Assembly (NCBI RefSeq): GCF_027924605.1
Contig: NZ_AP027042.1
Coordinates: 1,775,524-1,839,523 of the forward strand
DNA length: 64,000 nucleotides
DNA from: Dyella sp. GSA-30
GTDB taxonomy: Bacteria; Pseudomonadota; Gammaproteobacteria; Xanthomonadales; Rhodanobacteraceae
Reading direction: 5' to 3'
Of this stretch, positions 49,734-59,050 are shown piece after piece. A program made the translations under genes and the position numbers. Positions within the stretch are counted from its first letter, which is position 1; each line of letters opens with the position of its first letter. The notes beneath the pieces were generated by a model, which was not told the origin of the DNA, ran no database searches, and worked only from the letters and a program-made list of their open reading frames with translations.

Positions 49734-51344
49734 TCAGAACGAGCCGCGTCGGTTTGCCCGATCAGCCTCCATCGATTCCATCAGCGTTGGCGCGAATCCT
49801 GTCGCGTCAACGCACTCGAGTAGACGTGAAGGTTTGACCCCTTCGGCCATGAATGCGCCCGCGGCTCGATTGACACAGCTCGATACCAGGTTGTAGGCGA
49901 AGCCGTGGGCTACCAGTCCTCGTGCATAGATCATGCTGGCGCTGGGCACCTGGGAAAACGCCCTCATCGCACCTTGCCGCGGCGTAAAAGCATCGAATTC
50001 GGCCTGGATCAGTACAAGGTTCTCGATCTGCGACAGGCGCTCGATGGGCGGACGCGGAGGACTGAGTTGCCTCCAATAGGCGCATAGCGGATAGGTCTCG
50101 TCGCTTCCGCCGACAGGGAATTGATGCGCGAAAGCGGTTCCCCATTGCGCCCATTCGGACGGTGAGGGAATAGGAGAAGTGTTTTGACATTGAACGGTCC
50201 ACAAAACCGAGCTGGCGTTGTTCATGTCCAGTCGCGAGGGTTGTTCTGGAGGTGTGAACAGGCCTGGGGCGAAGAGTCGGGCAAGTGTCCGCGCCTCCTG
50301 ATCCACCATCTGATCGGCGCTGAAGTCATGCGTTCGGATAGTGTCCAATAGCTGTTCAAGCTGCAGCCGAGGCTGTTGCCTGAATTGTTCCTGGAAAAAC
50401 GCCGCGGCCATCATCGCCTCCGGGGAGCCGGTCGACTTGCGCACGATTTCCCTGAATCTGCTATCCAGAGCGATGAAGCGCTGCTGTATCTCATCGCCGG
50501 TCGCACCCAAGCTGTAGTTTTCCGGTGCGGAAAGGATCTTGTCGACGACGAATCGCTCGAAGATTTCCTGGCGGCTGGAGGCTTTGGGCAAGGCGTTCTC
50601 GTAAAGATCTCGAGTCCAGTCGACGTTGGAGTCGAGAATCATTCGGTCGACATGTTGAGGAAACATGCCGCCATACCAGGCACCAAGCTCGGTGCCATAG
50701 GACACCCCCCAATAGCTGATCTTCTCCTCACCGAGCAACTGGCGGACGAGATCCATGTCATGGGCCGTTTGTTCGCTGGTGATATAGGGCGCCAGGGGAT
50801 TCGATTGGCAGCCGCGCGCCGACACCTGTGCATGTTCGTTGAGCGCCAGGATGTTCGCCGGGCTGCGGTTGTCGGTGATGTTGTCGTAGGGCTGCAACCA
50901 TTCATCCGATTGGCAAAGCAGGGCCGTACTGTCGTCACTCCCCTTGATGCCGCGCGGCGTCATGCCGATAAGGTCGAATTGTTCGCTGATACGACGCTTT
51001 TCCGGCGAGCTGCTGCCTTCCCACTCCCAATCGGCGACCAATGACGCCGTATAAAATCCTGCGGGAATGCCCGGGCCGCCGGGATTGATGAACAGCACGC
51101 CGCGGCGCTTCTGCGGATCGCGAGCGGACACACGCATCAGGGCGATCTTGATGACACCTTCAGCTGGCGCGGCGTGATCCTTGGGGACCTCGATCGTGGC
51201 GCATTGCAGGCGATTGGTCAGTTCGGGAAAGGCATCGGTGTAGTCCGGGCAATCCTGCCAAGGTATTGCGGGCGTTCGGGCTATTCCCAGAAGTGGCATG
51301 AGCAACAGCAAAGACAGCGTCAAGAGGCGATATCGCAAGGACAT
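49734..51344 (-). CDS. Exported alpha/beta hydrolase, tripeptidyl-aminopeptidase type
   Basis: A 536-residue protein with a signal peptide (MSLRYRLLTLSLLLLMPLLGIA) and the architecture of the TAP/SlpD peptidases. An N-terminal region contains LFINPGGPGIPAGFY (oxyanion hole), followed by the nucleophile motif G-V-S-Y-G-T in SYWGVSYGTELGAWYGGMFP. A TAP-like C-terminal domain carries LVLIQAEFDAFTP (catalytic Asp) and GLVAHGFAYNLVS (catalytic His). It probably releases di/tripeptides in the periplasm, which fits the two POT importers that follow. The ATG at 51344 begins the signal; the upstream open frame is unlikely to be coding. Confidence 0.87.
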   Translation of the reverse strand: MSLRYRLLTLSLLLLMPLLGIARTPAIPWQDCPDYTDAFPELTNRLQCATIEVPKDHAAPAEGVIKIALMRVSARDPQKRRGVLFINPGGPGIPAGFYTASLVADWEWEGSSSPEKRRISEQFDLIGMTPRGIKGSDDSTALLCQSDEWLQPYDNITDNRSPANILALNEHAQVSARGCQSNPLAPYITSEQTAHDMDLVRQLLGEEKISYWGVSYGTELGAWYGGMFPQHVDRMILDSNVDWTRDLYENALPKASSRQEIFERFVVDKILSAPENYSLGATGDEIQQRFIALDSRFREIVRKSTGSPEAMMAAAFFQEQFRQQPRLQLEQLLDTIRTHDFSADQMVDQEARTLARLFAPGLFTPPEQPSRLDMNNASSVLWTVQCQNTSPIPSPSEWAQWGTAFAHQFPVGGSDETYPLCAYWRQLSPPRPPIERLSQIENLVLIQAEFDAFTPRQGAMRAFSQVPSASMIYARGLVAHGFAYNLVSSCVNRAAGAFMAEGVKPSRLLECVDATGFAPTLMESMEADRANRRGSF

Positions 51345-51611
51345 AGAGCACCGGGTGCAGAAGTGAGGTTGAGCGCCTGCTTGCGCCTGACATGCGGCAC
51401 GCCCAGGGGTCGCATGAGCGACTCTAAGCAACCTGTCGCCGCGGGCCTGCCGGATTCCTGCTATATGTCTGGTCGTCCATGACCTCTATGACCTTCACGG
51501 TCTAGCCCGGGAGCGTGTTGTCCTCTGTGGCAATTGACGATCCCGGTAGCGACATGTTTCTCTTGAGTTGATCGCAATTTCTTGCGAGTACCGGATGAAA
51601 CGAGGGAACGC

Positions 51612-53105
51612 ATGACCGAAACCACTTCCAGCGCAGCCACGACGCCCGATTTTCCCAAGACACTGGGGCACCCGCGTCCGCTGTGGATGCTGTTCATGAC
51701 CGAGTTCTGGGAGCGCTTCGCGTTCTACGGCATTCGCTGGGCGCTGGTGCTGTACATCGTGGCGCAGTTCCACGGTGGCGATGCGACCGGTGAACAGCCG
51801 GCCAGCCGAACTTACGGCGCCTACCTCGCGCTGGTCTATGCGGCAGCGATCTTCGGTGGCTATGTGGCCGATCGGGTGCTGGGTTATCAGCGCTCGATCC
51901 TGGTCGGTGCGGCGGTGATGGCGCTAGGCCTGTTCATGATCGCGGTGCCCAATCAGCAGATATTCGAGATCGGGCTGGCCACGATCATCGCCGGCAATGG
52001 CCTGTTCAAGCCCAACATCTCCACCATGGTCGGCAAGCTCTATGGCATCACCGACGAGCGGCGCGACAGTGGCTTCACCATTTTCTACATGGGCATCAAT
52101 CTCGGCGCGCTGATCGCGCCGGTGCTGACCGAGTATCTCGCCAAGGCAGTGTTCGGCAGCAACGCGATGCCGAGCTACAAGTACGTATTCATCGCATCGG
52201 GTGTGGGCATGCTGATCAGCCTGTGCTGGTTCTGGGTGGGCCGGCGCGGGCTCAAGTCGGTCGGCGTGGCGCCTCCCGGCAGCGAGAGCGTGATGCGCGT
52301 GGTGTACGTATTGCTGGGCGCGGCCGCTGCGGTGCCGGTGATGTATTTCCTGCTGGCTTCCGGCGCGGGCTTTCTGCAGTGGGTACTGAGTGCGCTCTTT
52401 ATCGTGCTGTCATTGTTGCTGCTGGTCGAAGGCATTCGCGAAGGCAAGGTGCAGCGCGATCGGGTTATCGCGATGCTGATCATCTTCGCCTTCAACGTGT
52501 TGTTCTGGATGTTCTTCGAGCAGGCCGGCAGCTCATTCACCTTCCTCGCCGACAAGATCGTCAATCGTCAGTTGGGCGACTTCAATTTCCCCACGGCCTG
52601 GTTCCAGTCGGTCAATTCGCTGGCGATCATCACCATCGCGCCGATCCTGGCCGTGATATGGGTGCGCATGGGCCGCAGCAATCCTTCGATTCCGCGCAAG
52701 TTCGGTCTGGGCCTGATCTTCAACGGGCTGGCCTTCGCGTTGCTGATGCTCGCGTTGTCGGACATGGTCGACGCGAACGGCAAGATCCCGTTCTGGACGC
52801 TCTTCATGGTCTATGTGATCCAGTCGGTGGGCGAGCTGTGCCTTTCGCCGATCGGCCTGTCGATGGTGACCAAACTGGCCCCGCTGCGCCTGGTCGGCTT
52901 CGGCATGGGTGGCTGGTTCCTTTCCACCGGCATCGGCAACAACCTGTCGGGCATCTTCGCCGGACATGTTTCGGGCGAAACGGGCATGACCACGCAGTCG
53001 GCCCTGAGCGGGTACACGTTTGGTTTCTGGTCACTGATGGGGGCTGGCGTGCTGCTTTTCCTGATCGCGCCTCTGATCAACAAGCTGATGCACGGCGTGA
53101 AATAG
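51612..53105 (+). CDS. POT family di/tripeptide:proton symporter (copy 1)
   Basis: A 497-residue proton-dependent oligopeptide transporter with 12-14 membrane helices. The signature FYGIRWALVLYIVAQF and the ExxER-like site (EFWERFAFYGIRW) couple protons to peptide. The POT motif GNGLFKPNISTMVGKLY and the second motif GELCLSPIGLSMV (helix 10) are present. It imports di- and tripeptides across the inner membrane. GAGGGA precedes the ATG. A paralogue lies directly behind. Confidence 0.93.
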   Translation: MTETTSSAATTPDFPKTLGHPRPLWMLFMTEFWERFAFYGIRWALVLYIVAQFHGGDATGEQPASRTYGAYLALVYAAAIFGGYVADRVLGYQRSILVGAAVMALGLFMIAVPNQQIFEIGLATIIAGNGLFKPNISTMVGKLYGITDERRDSGFTIFYMGINLGALIAPVLTEYLAKAVFGSNAMPSYKYVFIASGVGMLISLCWFWVGRRGLKSVGVAPPGSESVMRVVYVLLGAAAAVPVMYFLLASGAGFLQWVLSALFIVLSLLLLVEGIREGKVQRDRVIAMLIIFAFNVLFWMFFEQAGSSFTFLADKIVNRQLGDFNFPTAWFQSVNSLAIITIAPILAVIWVRMGRSNPSIPRKFGLGLIFNGLAFALLMLALSDMVDANGKIPFWTLFMVYVIQSVGELCLSPIGLSMVTKLAPLRLVGFGMGGWFLSTGIGNNLSGIFAGHVSGETGMTTQSALSGYTFGFWSLMGAGVLLFLIAPLINKLMHGVK

Positions 53106-53210
53106 CGTCAGTTTGGACGGGGCGGCAGTTACGCCGCCATTGACGAATGTCGCCGTCACGGCTAAATGTCGGTGTTTTCGCGCACGGTCAGCCGACCGAT
53201 GAAGGGGTGC

Positions 53211-54719
53211 ATGAACAACGCCAGTCAAGCCGTGGCACCGGGCGTGCCCGATTTTCCTGATACCCTCGGCCATCCGCGTCCCTTGTGGATGCTGTTCATG
53301 ACCGAGTTCTGGGAGCGTTTCGCGATCTACAGCGTGAGCTGGGCGCTGGCGCTGTACATCGTGGCGCAGTTCTACCACGGCGATCCGTCCGGGCAGGCGT
53401 GGGCGAGCAAGATCTATGGCGCGTACACCGCGTTGGTCTATGCGACCGGTATTTTTGGCGGCTATATCGCCGACAAGGTGATCGGTTACCAGCGATCGAT
53501 CCTGCTAGGCGCCGTGGTGATGGCGATTGGCTTGTTCACCGTCATGCTGCCCTCGCGTGACGCGATGCTTTACGGCTTGTCCATGGTCATCGTGGGCGAC
53601 GGGCTGTTCAAACCGAATATCTCCTCGATGGTCGGGCAGCTCTATCGTCCCGACGATGAAAGGCGGGATCGCGGTTTTACGCTGTTCTATATGGGAATCA
53701 ACGCGGGCGCGTTTGCCGCGCCGCTGGTCACCGGCTGGATGGCCAGTTATTTCACCAGTACGCCGCTGGTGGAGAATTATCGGATCGTGTTCGGTGCCGC
53801 GGGCGCCGGCATGGTGTTGAGCTTTCTGTGGTTCTGGTTCGGTCGGCGCGGTTTGCGCGGCGTCGGCCGGCCGCCACAGGGTGCCGAGGGCAAGCAGCGC
53901 GTGCTTTGGGTGATCGGTGGCATGGCGCTGTCCGTGCCAATCATCTACTTCGTGCTGGCGCAGATCGGTGCGATCGGCTTGCAGTGGCTGCTCGGCCTGC
54001 TGTTTATCGGCGTGGCGGTGATGCTGCTGGGCGAGGCCGCGCGGCAGGGCCGCGTGCAGGTGCAGCGGGTGGTGGCGATGCTGATCATCTTCGCCTTCAA
54101 CCTGCTGTTCTGGATGTTCTACTTCCAGCTTGGCACGTCGTTCAACTTCCTGGCCGAAACGATGGTCGATCGCAAGATGTTCGGCGGTTGGTCGTTCCCG
54201 GTCGGCTGGTTCCAGTCGATCAGTCCGCTGGCGATCATTGTGTTGGCACCGGGCGTGAGCATCATCTGGGCCTTGCTGGCGCGCCGGCACAAGGAGCCTT
54301 CGATCCCGCGCAAGTTCGGCCTGGGCCTGGTCTTCAACGGCCTGGGGTTCCTGGTGCTGGTGTACGCGCTGGCGCGACTGATCGATCCGCAGGGACTGAT
54401 TCCGTTCTGGCCGTTGGCCGCCTGCTATGTGCTGCAGACCGTCGGTGAGCTGTGCCTGTCGCCGATCGGCCTATCGATGGTGACCAAGCTGGCGCCACCC
54501 AAACTGGTGGGCCTGGCAATGGGCGGCTGGTTTCTGTCGCTGGCTGTCGGCGGCAATCTATCGGGCCTGCTGGCTGGCCATATCAGTGGCGCGACCGGCA
54601 TGACTGCCGCTTCCGCGCTGGATGGTTTCACCTTCAGCTTCTGGTTGCTGGCCGGTGCGGGCGTGCTTTTGTTGCTGATCTCGCCGTTGATCAATCGGTT
54701 GATGCATGGGGTGAAGTAA
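53211..54719 (+). CDS. POT family di/tripeptide:proton symporter (copy 2)
   Basis: A 502-residue paralogue of the transporter at 51612. The same motifs are present (EFWERFAIYSVSW, GDGLFKPNISSMVGQLY, GELCLSPIGLSMVTKLAPP), but divergence is clear in the loops and several helices. Tandem copies may differ in peptide specificity. The start MNNASQ is chosen because AAGGGG lies upstream; an in-frame ATG at 53166 would add 15 residues. A conspicuous 26-bp inverted repeat follows. Confidence 0.93.
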   Translation: MNNASQAVAPGVPDFPDTLGHPRPLWMLFMTEFWERFAIYSVSWALALYIVAQFYHGDPSGQAWASKIYGAYTALVYATGIFGGYIADKVIGYQRSILLGAVVMAIGLFTVMLPSRDAMLYGLSMVIVGDGLFKPNISSMVGQLYRPDDERRDRGFTLFYMGINAGAFAAPLVTGWMASYFTSTPLVENYRIVFGAAGAGMVLSFLWFWFGRRGLRGVGRPPQGAEGKQRVLWVIGGMALSVPIIYFVLAQIGAIGLQWLLGLLFIGVAVMLLGEAARQGRVQVQRVVAMLIIFAFNLLFWMFYFQLGTSFNFLAETMVDRKMFGGWSFPVGWFQSISPLAIIVLAPGVSIIWALLARRHKEPSIPRKFGLGLVFNGLGFLVLVYALARLIDPQGLIPFWPLAACYVLQTVGELCLSPIGLSMVTKLAPPKLVGLAMGGWFLSLAVGGNLSGLLAGHISGATGMTAASALDGFTFSFWLLAGAGVLLLLISPLINRLMHGVK

Positions 54720-54731
54720 GCGATGAGGGGC

Positions 54732-54803
54732 GGTCGCGACTGAAGTCGCTCCTACAAACTAGCCATGCCCAGCTAGCTTGTAGGAGCGACTTCAGTCGCG
54801 ACC
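54732..54803. repeat. Palindromic repeat, family C
   Basis: Perfect 26-bp arms (54732-54757 and 54778-54803, beginning GGTCGCGACTGAAGTCGC) extend for six more bases with one mismatch around a short loop. The motif TAGGAGCGACTTCAGTCGCG is of a kind widespread between genes in Pseudomonas and xanthomonads. It separates the POT pair from carbonic anhydrase and probably ends their transcripts. Confidence 0.92.
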
Positions 54804-54821
54804 ACCCGTAACGTAACCGCA

Positions 54822-55460
54822 CTACTCGGTAGCACAAGCCGACGGCTGATCCGACAACGAAACAAAGCGACGGCTCTGCCCGTCATACGCTTCCACCACG
54901 CCGCTCTCGATGTCATACACCCAGCCATGCAGGCTGAGCCGCCCCTGTTCCAGCGCCAGCGCAACGCAGGGATGCGTGCGGATATTCACGAGCTGAGCGA
55001 CGACGTTGTCATGCACCATCGCATGGATGGCCGCGCACTCTGAGGTATGTGCGTGAGCGCTGTTGATCGCCTTGGCCGTGTCGGCATAACGCAGCCATCG
55101 CCGCACGGCGGGCATGGCGGTCAGGTCGGCATCGGTGGCGATCGCCTTCATGGCGCCGCAATCGGAATGGCCGCAGATCACCACATCGCTGACGCCGAGC
55201 GCGACCACGGCATATTCGATCGATGCCGATACGCCACCAGGTTCGGGTCCATAGGGCGGCACGATATTTCCCGCGTTGCGCACGACGAACAGTTCACCCG
55301 GCTCGCATTGGGTGATCAGCTCCGGTACCACGCGGCTGTCGGAGCAGGCGATAAAGAGCGCTTGCGGGTTCTGGCCGGCAGCCAGGCGCCGGAATAGCGC
55401 CGAGCGCTCCGGAAATGCATCGCGCTGAAACCGCTTTACGCCATCGACGAGGTCTTGCAT
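54822..55460 (-). CDS. Beta-class carbonic anhydrase
   Basis: A 212-residue beta-carbonic anhydrase that interconverts CO2 and bicarbonate. The zinc ligands are C39 (C-S-D-S-R, 39-43), H98 and C101 (GHSDCGAMK), with the D41/R43 dyad. The C-terminus carries the conserved [11 protein letters not shown]. The start [11 protein letters not shown] at 55460 is typical. It is cytosolic and probably supplies bicarbonate for biosynthetic carboxylations. It lies next to a MarR regulator on the same strand (55-bp gap). Confidence 0.94.
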   Translation of the reverse strand: MQDLVDGVKRFQRDAFPERSALFRRLAAGQNPQALFIACSDSRVVPELITQCEPGELFVVRNAGNIVPPYGPEPGGVSASIEYAVVALGVSDVVICGHSDCGAMKAIATDADLTAMPAVRRWLRYADTAKAINSAHAHTSECAAIHAMVHDNVVAQLVNIRTHPCVALALEQGRLSLHGWVYDIESGVVEAYDGQSRRFVSLSDQPSACATE

Positions 55461-55515
55461 GGTTCGGTGTGACTCACGGCTTTGACTGCGCGCATTGTCC
55501 CACGACAGGCGATGT

Positions 55516-56001
55516 CTAGCGTGGCAGGTCCAACAGCTTGTCGAGAATGCGCTCCAGCCACACGCGTTCTTCCTGGTCGAGCTTGGCCAGCACTTCACGC
55601 TCACGCGCACGGGCCATCGGCGCGACTTCGTCGTGGAGCTTCCAGCCGGCCTCGGACAAACCCAGCACCGAGCGGCGCTTGTCGCCGTTGTGAGTTTCCC
55701 GATTGACCCGACCGGCCTCGACCAGGCGGGCGAGGGCGCGGCTGACGGCCACCTTGTCCATGGCGGTGCGTTCAGCCACCTCGCGTGCCGACAGACCGTC
55801 GAAACGGGCAAGCACGGCCATGACACGCCATTCCGTCACGCTGAGGTCGTAACGCTTCTGGTAGTCGTCGGCGATCCCCTGGCTGATCGTGTTGGACAGG
55901 ATCGACAGGCGGTAGGGCAGGAACCGTTCCAGTTCCAGGGGGGCGTGGTCGGGCGTCTTGGTGTCAGGCACTGGTGCAGTGGTCCTTGCAAATGGTTTCA
56001 A
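55516..56001 (-). CDS. MarR family regulator, probably of tyrosine catabolism
   Basis: A 161-residue winged-helix regulator. The core starts with [20 protein letters not shown], the recognition helix lies in [20 protein letters not shown], and the wing is [20 protein letters not shown]. It is divergent from hppD and transcribed toward carbonic anhydrase. The predicted hppD promoter lies inside the first codons of the longest version (TTG start at 56001). A GTG at 55971 is therefore a reasonable alternative start, which would leave the promoter free. It likely represses hppD and responds to a tyrosine catabolite, by inference. Confidence 0.85.
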   Translation of the reverse strand: MKPFARTTAPVPDTKTPDHAPLELERFLPYRLSILSNTISQGIADDYQKRYDLSVTEWRVMAVLARFDGLSAREVAERTAMDKVAVSRALARLVEAGRVNRETHNGDKRRSVLGLSEAGWKLHDEVAPMARAREREVLAKLDQEERVWLERILDKLLDLPR

Positions 56002-56014
56002 ATGTAACTATAAC
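55986..56014 (+). promoter_or_regulatory. Sigma-70 promoter candidate for hppD
   Basis: TTGCAA and TATAAC are separated by 17 bases (-35 at 55986-55991, -10 at 56009-56014), giving a start near 56021 and a leader of about 65 nt to the hppD ATG. The spacer carries the direct repeat CAAATG-GTTT-CAAATG (55989-56004), a possible MarR contact. Confidence 0.65.
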
Positions 56015-56086
56015 GTGAGGCTTATCCGGATGGTCGCATGCTTGAAGGTGCCGGCCATCGTGTACAGCCCGACGACGGAGAGCATC

Positions 56087-57181
56087 ATGAGCGCGCAGCC
56101 CAATCTTGGCATGCAAGTCACCACGTTCGAGAACCCGATGGGGATCGACGGCTTCGAATTCGTCGAATTTGCCGCCCCCGCCGGTCGCGGCGAAGAGCTG
56201 CACCAGCTGTTCCGCAGCATGGGCTTTACCGCCGTACTCAAGCATAAGAGTCGGGCGATTACCGTTTATCGCCAGGGCGGCGTGAATTTCCTGGTCAACG
56301 AAGACCCCGATTCGTTCGCCGCGGACTTCGCCGGTCAGCACGGCCCCTGCGCGGCGGGTTTCGCCATCCGCTTCAAGAAGCCCGGTGCCGAGGTCTACCA
56401 GACCGTGCTCGGCAACGGTGGCGAGGCGATCAGTGCGAAAGAAGCCACCAAGGCGGCCAACGCGCCGGTGGTGAAGGGGATCGGCGACTGCATGCTGTAT
56501 CTGATCGATCGCTATGGCGATGCGGGCAGCATCTACGGCGACGATTACCTGCCGATAGCGGGCGTCGACCAGCATCCGAAGGGCTTCGGTCTGACCTTCA
56601 TCGACCACCTGACGCACAACCTGTATTTCGGCAACATGCAGAAGTGGTCGGACTACTACGAGCGACTGTTCAACTTCCGAGAGATTCGCTACTTCGATAT
56701 CAAGGGCGTCAAGACCGGCCTGGTGTCCAAGGCGATGACCGCGCCGGACGGCATCGTGCGTATTCCGCTCAATGAATCGAGCGATCCGAAATCGCAGATC
56801 AATGAATACCTCGACAGCTACAAGGGCGAGGGCATTCAGCACATCGCCTGCTTTACCGACAATATCTACGACACTGTCGAAGCGATGCGCGAGCGTGGCG
56901 TGGAGTTCCTCGACACGCCCGATACCTATTTCGACGTGATCGACATGCGTATTCCCGATCATGGCGAAGACGTGCCGCGCCTGGCCAGGAACAAGATCCT
57001 GATCGACGCCGATCCGGAGACCAAGCAGCGCAAACTGCTGCAGATCTTCACGCAGAACAATATCGGGCCGATCTTTTTCGAGATCATCCAGCGCAAGGGC
57101 AACGAAGGTTTCGGCGAAGGCAACTTCACCGCGCTGTTCGAGTCGATCGAGCGCGATCAGATGAAGCGCGGCGTGCTTTAA
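56087..57181 (+). CDS. hppD: 4-Hydroxyphenylpyruvate dioxygenase
   Basis: A 364-residue non-haem iron dioxygenase that converts 4-hydroxyphenylpyruvate to homogentisate. The metal-ligand residues are H174 in FIDHLTHNL, H252 in GIQHIACF and E332 in IFFEIIQRKG, in the canonical 2-His-1-Glu arrangement of the VOC-fold enzyme. The ATG at 56087 has GGAG seven bases ahead and gives the normal length. It is followed by a strong hairpin. It belongs to the tyrosine pathway with hmgA and fahA downstream. Confidence 0.95.
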   Translation: MSAQPNLGMQVTTFENPMGIDGFEFVEFAAPAGRGEELHQLFRSMGFTAVLKHKSRAITVYRQGGVNFLVNEDPDSFAADFAGQHGPCAAGFAIRFKKPGAEVYQTVLGNGGEAISAKEATKAANAPVVKGIGDCMLYLIDRYGDAGSIYGDDYLPIAGVDQHPKGFGLTFIDHLTHNLYFGNMQKWSDYYERLFNFREIRYFDIKGVKTGLVSKAMTAPDGIVRIPLNESSDPKSQINEYLDSYKGEGIQHIACFTDNIYDTVEAMRERGVEFLDTPDTYFDVIDMRIPDHGEDVPRLARNKILIDADPETKQRKLLQIFTQNNIGPIFFEIIQRKGNEGFGEGNFTALFESIERDQMKRGVL

Positions 57182-57186
57182 AACAT

Positions 57187-57220
57187 CAGGAGCGCACCGG
57201 CACATGCCGGCGCGCTCCTG
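57187..57220. terminator. Long hairpin terminator after hppD
   Basis: CAGGAGCGC..CCGGC-ACAT-GCCGG..GCGCTCCTG, an imperfect stem of about 14 bp. It starts five bases after the hppD stop and also ends the convergent DUF5362 gene. Confidence 0.82.
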
Positions 57221-57226
57221 CGTTCT

Positions 57227-57634
57227 TCAGGTCGGGAGGTGCGCGCCCGGCAGGTTGTGCATGCTGAAGCCGAGAGCCAATGCCGCAATGATGCCGATAA
57301 TGGCCAGGCCGAAACCCACGATCATGGCGATAGCCTGGATCATGAAGTAGAGCCTGAGCTTGCCCAGTGCCGTTTTCGCGGCGATGGCATCGTCGCGCTG
57401 CTGGGCCTGTTCAAGCGCATTGGCCGTTTGCAGCAACAGGATGCTCAGCCAGATGGGCAGCCACATCACCAACAGCCCGAGGCCGAACGAAATCAGTACG
57501 TATAGCCCGCAAAAGACCAGCTGGACAATGGCCAGAAATTTGATCCAGCCTTTGCCCTGTGCCAACGGGTCAATGAGTTCGGAAACACTGACGCCGCCGT
57601 TTCCAAACGGCGGAGGATTAAACTGAGACGACAT
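57227..57634 (-). CDS. DUF5362-like membrane protein
   Basis: A 135-residue membrane protein. A hydrophilic N-terminus (MSSQFNPPPFGNGG) is followed by four helices around FLAIVQLVFCGLYVLISFGLGLL and IQAIAMIVGFGLAIIGIIAALALG. This matches the DUF5362 pattern (amphipathic gap with EQAQQRDDAIAAKTALGKLR between helices). AAGGGGA precedes the start at 57634. It lies inside the homogentisate block on the opposite strand, which breaks the hppD-hmgA collinearity. Confidence 0.72.
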   Translation of the reverse strand: MSSQFNPPPFGNGGVSVSELIDPLAQGKGWIKFLAIVQLVFCGLYVLISFGLGLLVMWLPIWLSILLLQTANALEQAQQRDDAIAAKTALGKLRLYFMIQAIAMIVGFGLAIIGIIAALALGFSMHNLPGAHLPT

Positions 57635-57748
57635 GATTTTCCCCTTCATGCATGAATAAGACCGCCGTCTTTGCGGCGGTATGGCGAAGGTAGCAGCAAA
57701 CGGCGGCAGACTGGTAAGACCGCCGGGCAAATTCAAAAGGAAGCGATG

Positions 57749-59050
57749 ATGAGCGAGCAGGCAGGTTATCAATCCGGGTTTGGCAACGAGTTTGCCAGCG
57801 AGGCTATCGCGGGGGTCTTGCCGACAGGCCAGAATTCGCCGCAGAAAGTCGCCCATGGCCTTTATGCCGAGCAATTGACCGGCAGCGCTTTTACCGCCCC
57901 GCGGCCGACCAACCGGCGCAGCTGGCTGTATCGGATCCGCCCAGCGGCGATGCACAAGCCGTTTGCGGCACGCGACCATGCCAGCTTCCACAACCGTTTC
58001 GATGAGGCTCCCGCCACCCCGAACCAGCTGCGCTGGGACCCGTGGCCGATGCCCGAGCAGCCGACCGATTTCATCGATGGTCTGATCACCCTGGCCGGCA
58101 ACGGCAGCGCCGCCGAACAGGCCGGTTGCGGCATGCATATCTACGCTGCCAATCGCTCGATGCAGGGCCGCTTTTTCTACGACGCCGATGGCGAATTATT
58201 GATCGTGCCGCAGCAGGGGCGGTTGCGTTTGGCGACCGAGCTGGGTGTGCTCGACGTCAAGCCGCTGGAGATCGCGGTGATTCCGCGTGGCGTGCGTTTT
58301 CGCGTGGAGCTGCTCGACGGCCACGCACGCGGTTACGTCTGCGAAAACTTCGGTGCGCTGCTGCGCCTGCCCGACCTCGGGCCGATCGGCGCCAACAGCA
58401 TGGCGCTGCCACGCGATTTTCTCACGCCGCACGCAGCTTACGAAGACGTCGAAGGCGACTTCGAATTACTGGCGAAATTCCAGGGCAGCCTGTGGTCAGC
58501 GCGCATCGATCATTCGCCGCTGGACGTGGTGGCCTGGCACGGCAACTACGCGCCCTACAAGTACGACCTGACGCGGTTCAATACGGTCGGTTCGATTAGT
58601 GTCGACCATCCCGATCCGTCGATCTTTACCGTGCTGACCTCACCCAGCGATACGCACGGCACGGCCAATATGGATTTCGTGATCTTTCCGCCGCGCTGGC
58701 TGGTGGCCGAACATACCTTCCGCCCGCCGTATTTCCATCGCAATATCGCCAGCGAGTTCATGGGCCTGATCGAGGGCGTCTACGATGCCAAGGCCGGCGG
58801 CTTCGCGCCGGGCGGTGCCAGCCTGCATAACTGCATGAGCGGCCATGGCCCGGATGCGGGTACGTTCGAAAAAGCCAGTAACGCGCCGCTGGACAAGCCC
58901 GATCACCTGACCGGTACGATGGCTTTCATGTTCGAGACGCGCAAAGTAATCCGCCCGACCCGGCAGGCGCTGGCAGCGCCGCAATTGCAAGGCGATTACT
59001 ATCAGTGCTGGCAGGGCATCACCAAGCATTTCAAGGAGCCTGGCGCATGA
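57749..59050 (+). CDS. hmgA: Homogentisate 1,2-dioxygenase
   Basis: A 433-residue iron enzyme that opens the homogentisate ring to maleylacetoacetate. Conserved parts are [26 protein letters not shown] and the metal-site C-terminus, [16 protein letters not shown] with [15 protein letters not shown]. The length matches the family. The ATG at 57749 (second of two adjacent ATGs) has AAAAGGA at the better spacing. Its stop overlaps the lipoprotein start (ATGA), so the two are translationally coupled. Confidence 0.95.
   Translation: MSEQAGYQSGFGNEFASEAIAGVLPTGQNSPQKVAHGLYAEQLTGSAFTAPRPTNRRSWLYRIRPAAMHKPFAARDHASFHNRFDEAPATPNQLRWDPWPMPEQPTDFIDGLITLAGNGSAAEQAGCGMHIYAANRSMQGRFFYDADGELLIVPQQGRLRLATELGVLDVKPLEIAVIPRGVRFRVELLDGHARGYVCENFGALLRLPDLGPIGANSMALPRDFLTPHAAYEDVEGDFELLAKFQGSLWSARIDHSPLDVVAWHGNYAPYKYDLTRFNTVGSISVDHPDPSIFTVLTSPSDTHGTANMDFVIFPPRWLVAEHTFRPPYFHRNIASEFMGLIEGVYDAKAGGFAPGGASLHNCMSGHGPDAGTFEKASNAPLDKPDHLTGTMAFMFETRKVIRPTRQALAAPQLQGDYYQCWQGITKHFKEPGA

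Noticed and set aside
4031-54803. CRISPR array interpretation of the repeated palindromes
   Set aside because: The copies are tens of kilobases apart, are inverted pairs and have no regular spacers; no cas gene is present.
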